Source: Marinoscillum sp964351625 (GTDB lineage: Bacteria; Bacteroidota; Bacteroidia; Cytophagales; Cyclobacteriaceae). From it: a stretch of DNA of 64,000 nt. Positions 53,758-62,866 of this stretch are shown here, piece by piece. The translations under genes were made by a program, and so were the position numbers. The notes below the pieces were generated by a model, which saw only the letters and a program-made list of their open reading frames with translations, ran no database searches and was not told where the DNA came from. Numbering within the stretch: position 1 is the stretch's first letter; each line of letters opens with the position of its first letter. The stretch covers positions 1 to 64,000 of the forward strand of contig CAYGOV010000004.1 of NCBI GenBank assembly GCA_964351625.1. The letters are read 5' to 3'.

Positions 53758-54819
53758 ATGAGTATTATTGCTAATATGAAAGGCAAAGGTGCTCAGTTTA
53801 ATCCTAACAATCCATTTTCTAAATATTCATCGGGTCAAGTCCACTTTGAAGGCATAGATGAAGACACTTCTGAAGAGAGTCCGGGTGTTCAGCTCTTCTA
53901 TGATTCTCCACAAAATGTCATAAGCAAAAACAAGAGCCAAGATATCCCCTTCGAATATTCCATCAATCCTTACCAAGGTTGCGAACATGGATGTGTTTAC
54001 TGCTATGCTCGAAATTCGCACACCTATTGGGGTTTTAGTTCGGGATTAGACTTTGAGAGTAAAATAGTAGTGAAGAAAAATGTAGCTGAAAAGCTTGAGG
54101 CCAACCTATCAAGTCACAATTGGAAAGTGAATACACTCATGCTCTCAGGTAATACAGATTGCTATCAACCAATTGAAAAAAAGCTAAAACTAACAAGGAG
54201 TATTTTAGAACTAGCATTGAAATATCGTAATCCAGTTGGCATCATTACCAAGAATAGTCTGGTGCTTAGAGATTTAGATATACTAAATAAGTTAGCAGAA
54301 CTTTCGTTAGTCCATGTGTACTTTTCTATCAACACTTTGGATGAGGAACTTCGGCGAAATATGGAGCCACGAACTGCATCAAGTATAAAGAAACTAGAAG
54401 CTATTGAAACGCTCACCAAAGCTGGTGTACCTGTTGGATTACTATGTGCTCCTGTGATACCGGGACTCAATCACCATGAAATACCAGAAGTACTAAGACT
54501 TTCTGCAACTGCAGGAGCAGTGAGTGCTGCATACACTGTGGTACGTCTCAACGGACAACTGGACGCTATCTTCAGTGATTGGATAAAGAAATGCTACCCA
54601 GACAAAGCCAAGAAAGTTTTGAATCAAATTAGTGAGCTCCACGATGGTCATTTGAATGATTCGGAATGGAAGCGCAGAATGGTAGGTGGTGGTAATATTG
54701 CGAATATTATCCAGCAACTATTCAAGCACTCCAAGTCCAAATACTTTGAGGGTAGAGCAATGTCCGCTCTGAATCATTCAATTTTCAGAAGAGGAGGAAG
54801 CTATAACTTATTTGAATAA
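53758..54819 (+). CDS. PA0069-family radical SAM protein
   Basis: A 353-residue radical SAM enzyme with Cys75, Cys79 and Cys82 in CEHGCVYCYA (CX3CX2C). MKGKGAQFNPNNPFSKY and ESPGVQLFYDSPQNVISKNK match the PA0069 group, as does the C-terminal AMSALNHSIFRRGGSYNLFE. The start may be the ATG at 53776 (MKGKGAQF), where the family usually begins. The reaction is not known. The next gene on the other strand ends three bp away. Confidence 0.92.
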   Translation: MSIIANMKGKGAQFNPNNPFSKYSSGQVHFEGIDEDTSEESPGVQLFYDSPQNVISKNKSQDIPFEYSINPYQGCEHGCVYCYARNSHTYWGFSSGLDFESKIVVKKNVAEKLEANLSSHNWKVNTLMLSGNTDCYQPIEKKLKLTRSILELALKYRNPVGIITKNSLVLRDLDILNKLAELSLVHVYFSINTLDEELRRNMEPRTASSIKKLEAIETLTKAGVPVGLLCAPVIPGLNHHEIPEVLRLSATAGAVSAAYTVVRLNGQLDAIFSDWIKKCYPDKAKKVLNQISELHDGHLNDSEWKRRMVGGGNIANIIQQLFKHSKSKYFEGRAMSALNHSIFRRGGSYNLFE

Positions 54820-54821
54820 GA

Positions 54822-55178
54822 TCAATTGGAAAGCTTGCTGCTCAAAAGAAAGGCTCCGCCAGCCAATGCGATATCTTTTAGGAAATTTGATGAAGCAACA
54901 GGATCGCTGTTCATAAATCCTTGCAAATGAATGAGTAAAGCAAAAGTGAGCAACATCAAACCTAATAACGAAGCTGCTAGTTTGGCTTTCTTGTCAATGA
55001 TAATGGCAATTACTGCCAAGATTTCAGCAAGGCCAGTAACATAAACCCATACCTCGGGTGCTGGAAAAAAGGAGGGAACCATTTGGCTCATCGCTGAGGC
55101 ATTCATAAAATGGAATATCCCGAAGACTGCAAAAGGGAGTGTGAATAACAGCTTCCCGATAAAACTTAAGCTTTTCAT
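54822..55178 (-). CDS. DoxX-family membrane protein
   Basis: A 118-residue protein with four membrane helices (about 7-30, 44-62, 66-84, 96-114). FAVFGIFHFMNASAMSQMVP and VYVTGLAEILAVIAI are the conserved DoxX blocks. DoxX proteins act with quinones or in redox protection, but for this subfamily that is not shown. It stands alone. Confidence 0.88.
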   Translation of the reverse strand: MKSLSFIGKLLFTLPFAVFGIFHFMNASAMSQMVPSFFPAPEVWVYVTGLAEILAVIAIIIDKKAKLAASLLGLMLLTFALLIHLQGFMNSDPVASSNFLKDIALAGGAFLLSSKLSN

Positions 55179-55256
55179 AGTTGGTGTCTAAACTGTGGTA
55201 GATTAAACTCTTAAGTTACAAAGGTTAGTTCACCACAGCAAACTCAACAGCGATAC

Positions 55257-55961
55257 TCAACCGGCTAGCAATGAAAGTATTCTAGATTTGATCTTATTGG
55301 CTTTAGGTCCAGCTTGAGCATCAAACAATTGATAGCCTGATTGACCATCAGGATCTATCCAAAGACCATTCTTGTCTGGTTTCTCTTGAGGCTCTTCTTC
55401 AAAATTGATTACATACATATCACTCATCAGCTCGTGCAATTGATCCCAAGTGATTGACTTCTTATTCACTTCTGCAGTTTGATGTTCGAAAGAAGCTGTT
55501 AATTCAAAGTATTCAGAGGCAGCACCATCCTTATTGATAAACTTTACCATGAGTTTACTTTCAATACCAGCTTTCTCATATATGGCTTGAATGACCTCTT
55601 GTAGTCTATAATCCCAGTCCTCAGCTAATACCGCCAAACCGTCAATAGTTTCTTCACCATTATCAATCTCAAAATGCAAATAGGTGTTGAAGTCTTCGCT
55701 TTCTTCCTCTAATTCTACATCCAAAATATCATCCTTGAGATCAGTGACCCAGACTTGTCCCAAACTGCCTTTCCATTGAAAGTTATCATCCTTTGTATAG
55801 CCTTCTTCCTCCAATTCTTCATCGGTCACTTCTTCACGATTGAGAAATTCTAAATCATAGACTATATCAATATGGTCCTCTTGGAAATCCATCTCCAGTG
55901 TATAAGCAAATGAATGTGGTGGTGGCAACTGTAAGGTTTGATAAGAGACTTTGACTTTCAT
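55257..55961 (-). CDS. Acidic protein of unknown function, cotranscribed with menE
   Basis: A 234-residue soluble, highly acidic protein (EEVTDEELEEEGYTKDDN, DVELEEESEDFNTYLHFEID). No signal peptide. It has alternating strands, and a C-terminal segment NGLWIDPDGQSGYQLFDAQA. No family is recognised. Its start overlaps the menE stop by 4 bp (55958-55961), so the two are translated together. Confidence 0.75.
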   Translation of the reverse strand: MKVKVSYQTLQLPPPHSFAYTLEMDFQEDHIDIVYDLEFLNREEVTDEELEEEGYTKDDNFQWKGSLGQVWVTDLKDDILDVELEEESEDFNTYLHFEIDNGEETIDGLAVLAEDWDYRLQEVIQAIYEKAGIESKLMVKFINKDGAASEYFELTASFEHQTAEVNKKSITWDQLHELMSDMYVINFEEEPQEKPDKNGLWIDPDGQSGYQLFDAQAGPKANKIKSRILSLLAG

Positions 55962-56998
55962 TGCATTATTTTTTGTTTGGTCAAATTTCGGTTGATTTTT
56001 CCGGTCTTGGTATAATCGAAGGCTGCAAGTTTAATAATTTCTTTTGGAGCGTGGTAAGCAGGGAGCATAGAGTAATCTAAATTAAGATCTTCAAGAGACT
56101 CTACTAACAAAACAACACGTTCACCCAAACGTTCATCGGGTAGTCCAGCTATAAAATATTGACAAGCTAGTTGATCAGATAATAGAGACTCAACGAGCTC
56201 GGGTGAAACTTTGATGCCACCAGAATTGATCATATTGTCAGCACGACCTATCCATTCAAATACATTTTGAGCCTTAAGGTTCACGAGATCATTGGTTTGA
56301 ATCCATTCATTATTCGTAGCTCTGCCCATGATTGCTAAACAACCACGTTTGTCCAATTTTATTTGTGTGTCTCCAATTAATTTAAAACCACTGGTATTTT
56401 GATCTATTCTTTTTAATGCGATATGAGAAGCGGTTTCTGTCATTCCATATGTTTGATAAAAACAAGTTCTAGACAGAAGCTTTAATTGGTCTAATAAACC
56501 TTTGCTGATAGGGGCCCCACCGATCAGAACAGTGTCAAATTGCTCAAGCAATTTCGGGTTGATTTCTAAGAGCTTTTCGATCTGTAATGGCACAAGAGAT
56601 ACCAGATCGAATTGTTGATCGGAAGCTATCGTGTTAATCAAATCTGTTGGTTCACAGAAAGTTAGGTCCATATTCTGGGTAAAAGCACGGACCATCAGCA
56701 TCTTGCCTCCTATAAAAGCAGGATCAATGCAGAGCAATGCCGACTTAAATTTTCTTTCTGGATCAATCGTCGAAAGTGTTGCACCAGCGCTATACTGCAT
56801 TTGACTTCTAGTCAAATGAATTGGCTTTGGCGCTCCAGTACTTCCCGAAGTGGTCATTTCGAAGGATTCTTTTCCTGAGAACCATTCTTTTGCAAATAGT
56901 AGAATTGATTTTTCAGAAGCGGATATAATATTTTCGTTTATTTTTCCGCTAATAAGCGCTTCTGTGCTTAGCTTCCAGTTATTGAAATTGATAAACAT
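55958..56998 (-). CDS. menE: O-succinylbenzoate-CoA ligase (AMP-binding)
   Basis: MenE activates o-succinylbenzoate to its CoA ester in menaquinone synthesis. At 346 residues it is shorter than the usual 450 or so, but short MenE forms are common in Bacteroidota. The P-loop TTSGSTGAPKPIHLT (49-63), YQTYGMTETASHIALK, and GRADNMINSGGIKVSPE are adenylate-forming enzyme motifs. The menD-menF genes 3 kb downstream support the call. It is divergent to an ECF sigma gene with only 15 bp between their starts. Confidence 0.9.
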   Translation of the reverse strand: MFINFNNWKLSTEALISGKINENIISASEKSILLFAKEWFSGKESFEMTTSGSTGAPKPIHLTRSQMQYSAGATLSTIDPERKFKSALLCIDPAFIGGKMLMVRAFTQNMDLTFCEPTDLINTIASDQQFDLVSLVPLQIEKLLEINPKLLEQFDTVLIGGAPISKGLLDQLKLLSRTCFYQTYGMTETASHIALKRIDQNTSGFKLIGDTQIKLDKRGCLAIMGRATNNEWIQTNDLVNLKAQNVFEWIGRADNMINSGGIKVSPELVESLLSDQLACQYFIAGLPDERLGERVVLLVESLEDLNLDYSMLPAYHAPKEIIKLAAFDYTKTGKINRNLTKQKIMQ

Positions 56999-57013
56999 AT
57001 AAATTCAGGTTTC

Positions 57014-57556
57014 TTGCAAGATCCCAACTTACAATTAGTCGAACGTTTGCGTAACAAAGATAAGCGTGCATTCGAACTCGTCTTCAATGAATTCTACGGT
57101 TTGCTCAAATCCTATGCAATGCGCTTCATGGATGATTCTGACGATGCAGAGGAAGTCATTCAAGATGTATTCGTCAAGTTTTGGGACAAATGCGACTCAC
57201 TAGCGCCAGACTCCTCGATCAAAAGTTACCTTTATAGGTCGGTGCATAATACTTGTTTGAACTTCATCAAGCACCAAAAGGTCAAGGATAACTACAAGGA
57301 CTATGTGATGCACTTTATGGAAGAGGCTTCTGATATGGAGGTGCAGCAAGAAGATGATAATGTGCAGCTGCGCATATATGAAGCCATTGATAACCTGCCT
57401 CCACGGTGTTCTGAGATTTTCAAGCTAAGTAGGTTCGAAGGATTGAAATATCAGGAGATAGCAGATCATCTTGGTATTTCTATAAAGACAGTGGAAGTCC
57501 AAATGGGAAAGGCACTCAAAACACTTCGCGACAAGCTTCAAGATCTCAATAAATAA
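57014..57556 (+). CDS. RNA polymerase ECF sigma factor (FecI-like)
   Basis: A 180-residue ECF sigma. The start is TTG at 57014 because no nearby ATG precedes region 2. Region 2 is KRAFELVFNEFYGLLKSYAM, DDSDDAEEVIQDVFVKFWDK and YLYRSVHNTCLNFIKH. Region 4 is LPPRCSEIFKLSRFEGLKYQ, EIADHLGISIKTVEVQMGKA. It is followed at 3 bp by an STN protein gene and then FecR, so it is the sigma of an envelope-signalling unit. Confidence 0.96.
   Translation: MQDPNLQLVERLRNKDKRAFELVFNEFYGLLKSYAMRFMDDSDDAEEVIQDVFVKFWDKCDSLAPDSSIKSYLYRSVHNTCLNFIKHQKVKDNYKDYVMHFMEEASDMEVQQEDDNVQLRIYEAIDNLPPRCSEIFKLSRFEGLKYQEIADHLGISIKTVEVQMGKALKTLRDKLQDLNK
57055..57062 (-). promoter_or_regulatory. Possible menE -7 box TATCTTTG inside the sigma gene
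   Basis: On the minus strand CAAAGATA reads TATCTTTG, fitting TAnnTTTG. It lies 57 bp before the menE start, within the first codons of the sigma gene. No clear -33 element. Confidence 0.35.
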
Positions 57557-57559
57557 TTT

Positions 57560-58975
57560 ATGCGCTGGCGGATCATCATAGCTTTCACACTTATGCTGAC
57601 TTGCAAATTGGTTTTTGCACAGACGAGTGAAAAGGTGATGGATATTGCCTTTAAGGATCTTCCGCTGGATATTGTGCTAGATACTATTTCATCCAAGAGC
57701 GATTACAATTTCTCCTATAATGCCGAAATTCTCCCAGAAGGTAGCCTTTTTAGTTTATCTCGAAATGGCATATCACTACCAAAACTGCTTGATGTATTAT
57801 TTGTAGGTACTTCATTGGAGTATTCCATCATTGACAATCAAGTAATTGTCCGAAAACAAGCTAAAACTGAATCAACAGCCCAAGTTCCTACTAAGCCACC
57901 AAAAGGGCACGTTACTGGATGGGTGAGGACCTACACAGACAAAATGCCAATGCATGGAGTAAATGTCTTCGTGAATGGAACCACTATTGGAACCGTAACA
58001 GATATCTACGGTAACTATAGGCTCCCTGAATTAGAAGGTGGCAATCACCTACTTATCTTTTCTCATATAGGATATGAAATGATAGCTTATCCATTAGAAG
58101 TGAAAGATGGGCAAGCTTACAGAGTCAATGGACTCATGAACGAAAAAGTAAATGAATTAAAAGGTGTAGAAATTCATTCTAATCCCCTTGTGGATGAAAG
58201 TCAGTTTACTAAATACCTTAAACTCTTCACAAAGGAGTTCATAGGCAGATCTTCTAATGCCTCTAGATGCTCTATATATAATCCGGAGGTATTGGATTTT
58301 GGTAAGGATGAAGAGGGTAATCTATCATGGGTAGAAGCTTCAGAGCCTATTTTAATGATCAATATGTCACTAGGCTACCGAGTAACTTTTGAGTTGGAAT
58401 ACTTTGAGATGGAAGAGAAGAAGACCAATTTTTATGTGAAAGCAAGGTTTGAAAACATTCAAGCAGATAATAATCGAGACAGAAAAAAATGGAAGAGGAA
58501 TCGTTTAAAAACCTATCGTGGTTCAGCTCAGCATTTTTTTAAGACTTTGATTGCAGACAGGATAGAGGAAGAAGATTTCGAAATGTATTTTCAAGATGAA
58601 GAAGGACGAGATTCTGTGATGATAGATAGGGCCACTGTTCTTCAGAAAAACGCGTCAAACCTGTGGTCTTTAAATCTATCTCACCCATTGGCGATCAGCT
58701 ACAAAAGAGAACTAGAAAGCTTACAATATCTCAAGGATGCAAAGGAAGCTGATGATGAAATGATGTTCTTTTTTCAGCGGAATCAATTAATGCATGAAGA
58801 CAAACCAAAGTTTCAACGGTCAGTCCTCAATGGTATAGAAGTGTCTAATGTGAAGTTAGATATATCTGGTAAAGTATTGAATCCTAAAAACCTTGCGGTT
58901 AGGGGATATTGGTCTTGGGAACGAATGGCAGACTTGATGCCACTAAATTATAACCCAAAATCAGATAATCTTTAA
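57560..58975 (+). CDS. Exported STN and CarboxypepD_reg-like protein without barrel
   Basis: A 471-residue protein with a signal peptide (MRWRIIIAFTLMLTCKLVFA). An STN domain (about 25-95, LDIVLDTISSKSDYNFSYNA) is followed by a carboxypeptidase-regulatory-like Ig domain (about 115-205, GVNVFVNGTTIGTVTDIYGN). A mixed C-terminal domain of about 260 residues completes it. Usual TonB-dependent receptors go on with a plug and barrel of over 600 residues, and none is here. The gene starts 3 bp after the sigma gene and FecR follows. It may act as a signal receiver (inference). Confidence 0.88.
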   Translation: MRWRIIIAFTLMLTCKLVFAQTSEKVMDIAFKDLPLDIVLDTISSKSDYNFSYNAEILPEGSLFSLSRNGISLPKLLDVLFVGTSLEYSIIDNQVIVRKQAKTESTAQVPTKPPKGHVTGWVRTYTDKMPMHGVNVFVNGTTIGTVTDIYGNYRLPELEGGNHLLIFSHIGYEMIAYPLEVKDGQAYRVNGLMNEKVNELKGVEIHSNPLVDESQFTKYLKLFTKEFIGRSSNASRCSIYNPEVLDFGKDEEGNLSWVEASEPILMINMSLGYRVTFELEYFEMEEKKTNFYVKARFENIQADNNRDRKKWKRNRLKTYRGSAQHFFKTLIADRIEEEDFEMYFQDEEGRDSVMIDRATVLQKNASNLWSLNLSHPLAISYKRELESLQYLKDAKEADDEMMFFFQRNQLMHEDKPKFQRSVLNGIEVSNVKLDISGKVLNPKNLAVRGYWSWERMADLMPLNYNPKSDNL

Positions 58976-59011
58976 AATGGAGTAAGGGTCAAAGGAGGGT
59001 AATGTGTTTAT

Positions 59012-59992
59012 TTGTCGAAGTATAATAAGGTAATGGAAGAAGTATTAGTAAAGTATTTTGCTGGAGAAGCCACGATAGACGAAAGAAAATCTGTCGAATC
59101 ATGGCGATCAGACTCTGAAGAGAATGCGAAATCATTCTTGGAGTTCAAGAAAATTTGGTTGGCAAGTACACCAAAAGAGTCTCCAAATGGCATCATGTTA
59201 GAGCAAATCTTGGCATCTGACGAAGAAATTCGAATTGAAGTACAACCAATCTGGACACAGAAATTATTCAAACTAGCAGCAGCGGTCATCATCGGACTGG
59301 GTGTTGTGTTTGCTGTTTTGAAGAAAGAATCCACACAGCCTTATGGTGAGGTAGTAGCCGAGGTGACTGAATTCAAATTACCTGATGGTTCTGTGGCCAC
59401 TTTACAGAGAGGTGCGAGTATCACCATAGGTGATTTCGAAACCACCCGAGAAGTTGATCTTCATGGAAAGGCATTTTTTGATGTCACTAAAAACCCAAAT
59501 AAACCATTTATTGTCACTACAAAGAATGCTAGTGTTCAGGTATTGGGAACATCCTTTCTAGTAAACGCACCTGAAAATGCTGCTTCTGTAGAAGTGATGG
59601 TCAGTACAGGAAAAGTTGCATTTGCGCAGCGTTCTGAGCTTTTCGGAAGTGATGCACTCAAGATTGATCTTGTGAAAGGTGAGATGGGGATTATTAAGTT
59701 GGGTGAGAAAGGAATCAAAAAGAAAAACATCAAAGATGAGAATCACTTGTCATGGAAGACAAAAGATGTTTCATTTAAAAGGTCGAATTTGAATGAAGTC
59801 TCCAATATGGTGGCGGACATGTATGATGTGAAATTTTCCTTTGCTGGCGTGGAAAGCGGGAACTGCACATTGACTGCTCAGTTTGAGGATAAAAATCCTG
59901 CTGAAATGGCCGATATTATTGCGAAGACTTTTGATTTTGAAGTTAAGCAGGTAGGCACTGAATATATCTTCTCAGGAGCTGGTTGTCAGTAA
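59012..59992 (+). CDS. FecR-family anti-sigma/transmembrane regulator
   Basis: A 326-residue FecR-like protein if translated from the TTG at 59012; an ATG at 59033 is the other choice. One membrane helix at about 89-108 separates an N-terminal cytosolic part (MEEVLVKYFAGEATIDERKS) from a periplasmic FecR domain (FKLPDGSVATLQRGASITI, FDVTKNPNKPFIV) and DUF4974 at the end. AAAGGAGGG at 58991-58999 is a rare Shine-Dalgarno-like run. The protein should hold or release the sigma factor at the start of the operon. Confidence 0.92.
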   Translation: MSKYNKVMEEVLVKYFAGEATIDERKSVESWRSDSEENAKSFLEFKKIWLASTPKESPNGIMLEQILASDEEIRIEVQPIWTQKLFKLAAAVIIGLGVVFAVLKKESTQPYGEVVAEVTEFKLPDGSVATLQRGASITIGDFETTREVDLHGKAFFDVTKNPNKPFIVTTKNASVQVLGTSFLVNAPENAASVEVMVSTGKVAFAQRSELFGSDALKIDLVKGEMGIIKLGEKGIKKKNIKDENHLSWKTKDVSFKRSNLNEVSNMVADMYDVKFSFAGVESGNCTLTAQFEDKNPAEMADIIAKTFDFEVKQVGTEYIFSGAGCQ

Positions 59993-59993
59993 T

Positions 59994-61682
59994 TTAAGCT
60001 GAAAGGTGGGCTGCTATTGCAGCTTTTACTTGTTTGAATACTTCAGAATTCTTTTCAGGATTCGTAAATATTTCTAGTATCGCAGCGCCTTTGCTCTTAT
60101 TTAATAAAGTCATACTTTCCTTAATTGACTTTAGATCATCTGCAGTGAAATATCCCATTTCATACTCTGCGGCTGTATACTTTGCCGTATGTGAATGACG
60201 CGTTTCGAAATGCTGTTCTAACTCTGGTAAAATCGAAGGCCCACCAATCAATCTAAATATGCCTCCACCTTGATTGTTGAAAATTATAATTTTCAATTTT
60301 TTAAGTGAATATCCATGAAAGAAGGCATTACGATCATAGAAAAAACTCAAATCGCCAGTGAGTAAATAAGTTGGTTTTTCAGAGACAAGAGCATTCCCAA
60401 CAGCAGTTCCGTTAGTCCCATCAATGCCACTTGTACCACGGTTTGCGAATACTTCCATAGACTGATTTGGCCTAGGCAGGAGGTTAGCATATCTCACAGG
60501 CATGCTATTCGCCAAGTGAAGATCTATTTGGCTCGGTAGACTTTTTAGAACCAGATTAAATGCTGAGTATTCACAAAATAGAACTTTATCTAGAGTTTTT
60601 GCTAACCCAACCTTTGTCTTGGATTCAACTTGAAACCATGAATTATGGAAGGATTCTTCAACCTTTGGAAGATCACCAAGATTGTCAATTACAATTTTTA
60701 GAAATCCCTTAGGTGAGCAAGGCAAGAGATGAGTCAAAGATTGATAAGTATCTGGCGTGCCATCAGTTTGCTCTACATGCCAATGTGCCTTTGGTAGATT
60801 CTTTCTGAGGAAAAGTTTGAGATTTTTAGATATCACAGACTTACCCAAAGTAATCAGCAAATCTGGCTTTAAATCCTCAGCTAGTTTATCGTCAAGATTA
60901 GCAAGGAAATGATCTTGGTGACGAATGATTATATCACCTGTGATATTTGATATCACATCTGCAACAACCACCGCTTTTTCACTTAACGAAATAAGACTAT
61001 CAGATAAAAATGGATTTGAAGGCATTTGGCCGGCTACAATTAGCACTCGCTTGGCATTTACCCATTGAGGCTTTAATGCAGTAAAATCCAACGTTGAGAG
61101 AGGCGGCTCACGCTTGATGATTTTTATTTCCTCAGAGAATTCTAACTGCTGATCTTTCGTAGGATAATATGGTTCTCGGAAAGGTACATTGATATGCACA
61201 GGTCCAGAGTTTCTATCCGCCGAACGATTAATAGCTTCGTTGATCAGTCTTGTGTATTCCCATTCACTGTCTTTATTGTCAGGAATTGGGAGCTTATAAG
61301 TACCTCTTACAAAGTTTGAAAGCGATCCGATTTGATGGATGGTTTGTCCGTCTCGTTGACCATGCCATTCGGAAGGTCTATCCGCTGAAAGCACTATGAG
61401 CGGAATGCATTGGTAATAAGCCTCAGCTATTGCCGGGGTATAATTCAAAAGAGATGTGCCAGATGTACAGCAAAGTACAACTGGCTGATTGAGCTTCTGT
61501 GCAATCCCTAGTGCAATGAATCCAGCAGAACGTTCATCTACAATGTTGTAGGTTTTGATATCCGGATTACGTGCAAAACTAATGGTGAGAGGGGCATTGC
61601 GTGACCCTGGAGAAAGAACGACATGCTTTATTCCTTTTTTGGAAAAAATAAGGGAAGTATCAAAAATTGTTTGATTCATCAT
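59994..61682 (-). CDS. menD: 2-succinyl-5-enolpyruvyl-6-hydroxy-3-cyclohexene-1-carboxylate synthase
   Basis: MenD is the thiamine-diphosphate enzyme that adds a succinyl semialdehyde group from 2-oxoglutarate to isochorismate. The length of 562 residues fits. VVLSPGSRNAPLTISFARNP, DERSAGFIALGIAQ (catalytic Glu region), CTSGTSLLNYTPAIAEAYYQ, and GDLSFFYDRNAFFHG (ThDP-binding GDL...N motif) are characteristic. The start overlaps menF by 4 bp. It is the last gene of the men operon in this direction. Confidence 0.97.
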   Translation of the reverse strand: MMNQTIFDTSLIFSKKGIKHVVLSPGSRNAPLTISFARNPDIKTYNIVDERSAGFIALGIAQKLNQPVVLCCTSGTSLLNYTPAIAEAYYQCIPLIVLSADRPSEWHGQRDGQTIHQIGSLSNFVRGTYKLPIPDNKDSEWEYTRLINEAINRSADRNSGPVHINVPFREPYYPTKDQQLEFSEEIKIIKREPPLSTLDFTALKPQWVNAKRVLIVAGQMPSNPFLSDSLISLSEKAVVVADVISNITGDIIIRHQDHFLANLDDKLAEDLKPDLLITLGKSVISKNLKLFLRKNLPKAHWHVEQTDGTPDTYQSLTHLLPCSPKGFLKIVIDNLGDLPKVEESFHNSWFQVESKTKVGLAKTLDKVLFCEYSAFNLVLKSLPSQIDLHLANSMPVRYANLLPRPNQSMEVFANRGTSGIDGTNGTAVGNALVSEKPTYLLTGDLSFFYDRNAFFHGYSLKKLKIIIFNNQGGGIFRLIGGPSILPELEQHFETRHSHTAKYTAAEYEMGYFTADDLKSIKESMTLLNKSKGAAILEIFTNPEKNSEVFKQVKAAIAAHLSA

Positions 61683-62866
61683 GATGTGATCACAGAAAGG
61701 AGTGTGTGCATCTTGTTTTCGGTTTCGATAAACTCTTTCTCCGGATTAGAATCTGCAGTGATTCCTGCTCCAGCAAAAAGTCTAGCTTTCTTTCCTTTGA
61801 TCTGCATGCATCTCAAGTTTACAAAAAGGTCACTGGATTGCGAAATCCCTGCTGGTCCTAGAAATCCTGCGTAAAGACCTCTATCGTACGCTTCGTTAGC
61901 GCTTATGAATGAATTGGCTTTATCACGAGGGTAACCACAAACTGCTGAGGTAGGATGGAGTAATTCCAGCATTGTACTACCCAAGTTTGGATAGTTCGTG
62001 GCTTGCATGTCTACTGTAAAGGAAGTTTTTAAATGGGCCAGATTTCCTGCTTTTATGGTTTTTGGACCTACTTCGTCAAATGCTCTAAGTCTTATCGTCT
62101 TAAAGCAATCTATGACGTATCTACTCACCATTGCTTGTTCTTCTATTTCTTTTTGCGTCCAAGCTATATCACTCAGGGATTGATCTTCTTCTATTGTCTG
62201 CGTGCCAGCAAGTGCATCTGTTGCAAAATATTGATTGTCTCTTAAGCTAATCAGTCGCTCTGGAGTAGCTCCCATCCAAGTACCATATTCCTCTACATGA
62301 GCAAAATAGCAAAACGCAGAAGGGTATTTGCTGGTGAGTTTTAGGAATGTGTCCAAGAGATCAAAATCCGAATCAAGATCAAAATCCTCATAACGAGAGA
62401 GAACGACTTTGTCCATTTTATCTTGAAGAATTTGCTCAATAGCTGCCCTTACAATTTCGCGGTAATCTGATATATGACTTTGTCTTTTATACTTTACGGA
62501 AGCTGCCTTTTGACCATCTGCCTTTAATATAAACTCCTCAATCTCAGAAGCCGTAACTCTTGGGTTAATATGGCAAGAAACCTTATCAGAGTCGAAGTGG
62601 ATCATTATATCACCTTTGAGTACCAAAGGATTTATAGGGTGATTCACGTTATATGGATTGATTAGAAAACAGTCGTTAAGATTTTCAAATTGCTGTTCTT
62701 TTAAATGCTCTGGTGTCTGTAGGCTAATGAGCGTAGTAACCTCAGTAGCGTTTGGTAATCTCCAAGTTGCAATTGGATAGCCATTGGCTATTGCTTTTCT
62801 AATTAACTCGAAAGCTTCAGTAAGATTCCTTACGTTTAATGAATGCTGCTGGCTAGTTACCTTCAT
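61679..62866 (-). CDS. menF: Isochorismate synthase
   Basis: MenF converts chorismate to isochorismate in the first step of menaquinone synthesis. It has 395 residues. The chorismate-binding domain has MDKVVLSRYEDFDLDSDFDL, GATPERLISLRDNQYFATDA, LAGTQTIEEDQSLSDIAW, and LHPTSAVCGYPRDKANSFIS. The gene overlaps menD by 4 bp and the thioesterase gene by 4 bp, so the three form one operon. MenF and salicylate EntC types are separated mainly by context, and menD supports MenF. Confidence 0.96.
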   Translation of the reverse strand: MKVTSQQHSLNVRNLTEAFELIRKAIANGYPIATWRLPNATEVTTLISLQTPEHLKEQQFENLNDCFLINPYNVNHPINPLVLKGDIMIHFDSDKVSCHINPRVTASEIEEFILKADGQKAASVKYKRQSHISDYREIVRAAIEQILQDKMDKVVLSRYEDFDLDSDFDLLDTFLKLTSKYPSAFCYFAHVEEYGTWMGATPERLISLRDNQYFATDALAGTQTIEEDQSLSDIAWTQKEIEEQAMVSRYVIDCFKTIRLRAFDEVGPKTIKAGNLAHLKTSFTVDMQATNYPNLGSTMLELLHPTSAVCGYPRDKANSFISANEAYDRGLYAGFLGPAGISQSSDLFVNLRCMQIKGKKARLFAGAGITADSNPEKEFIETENKMHTLLSVITS

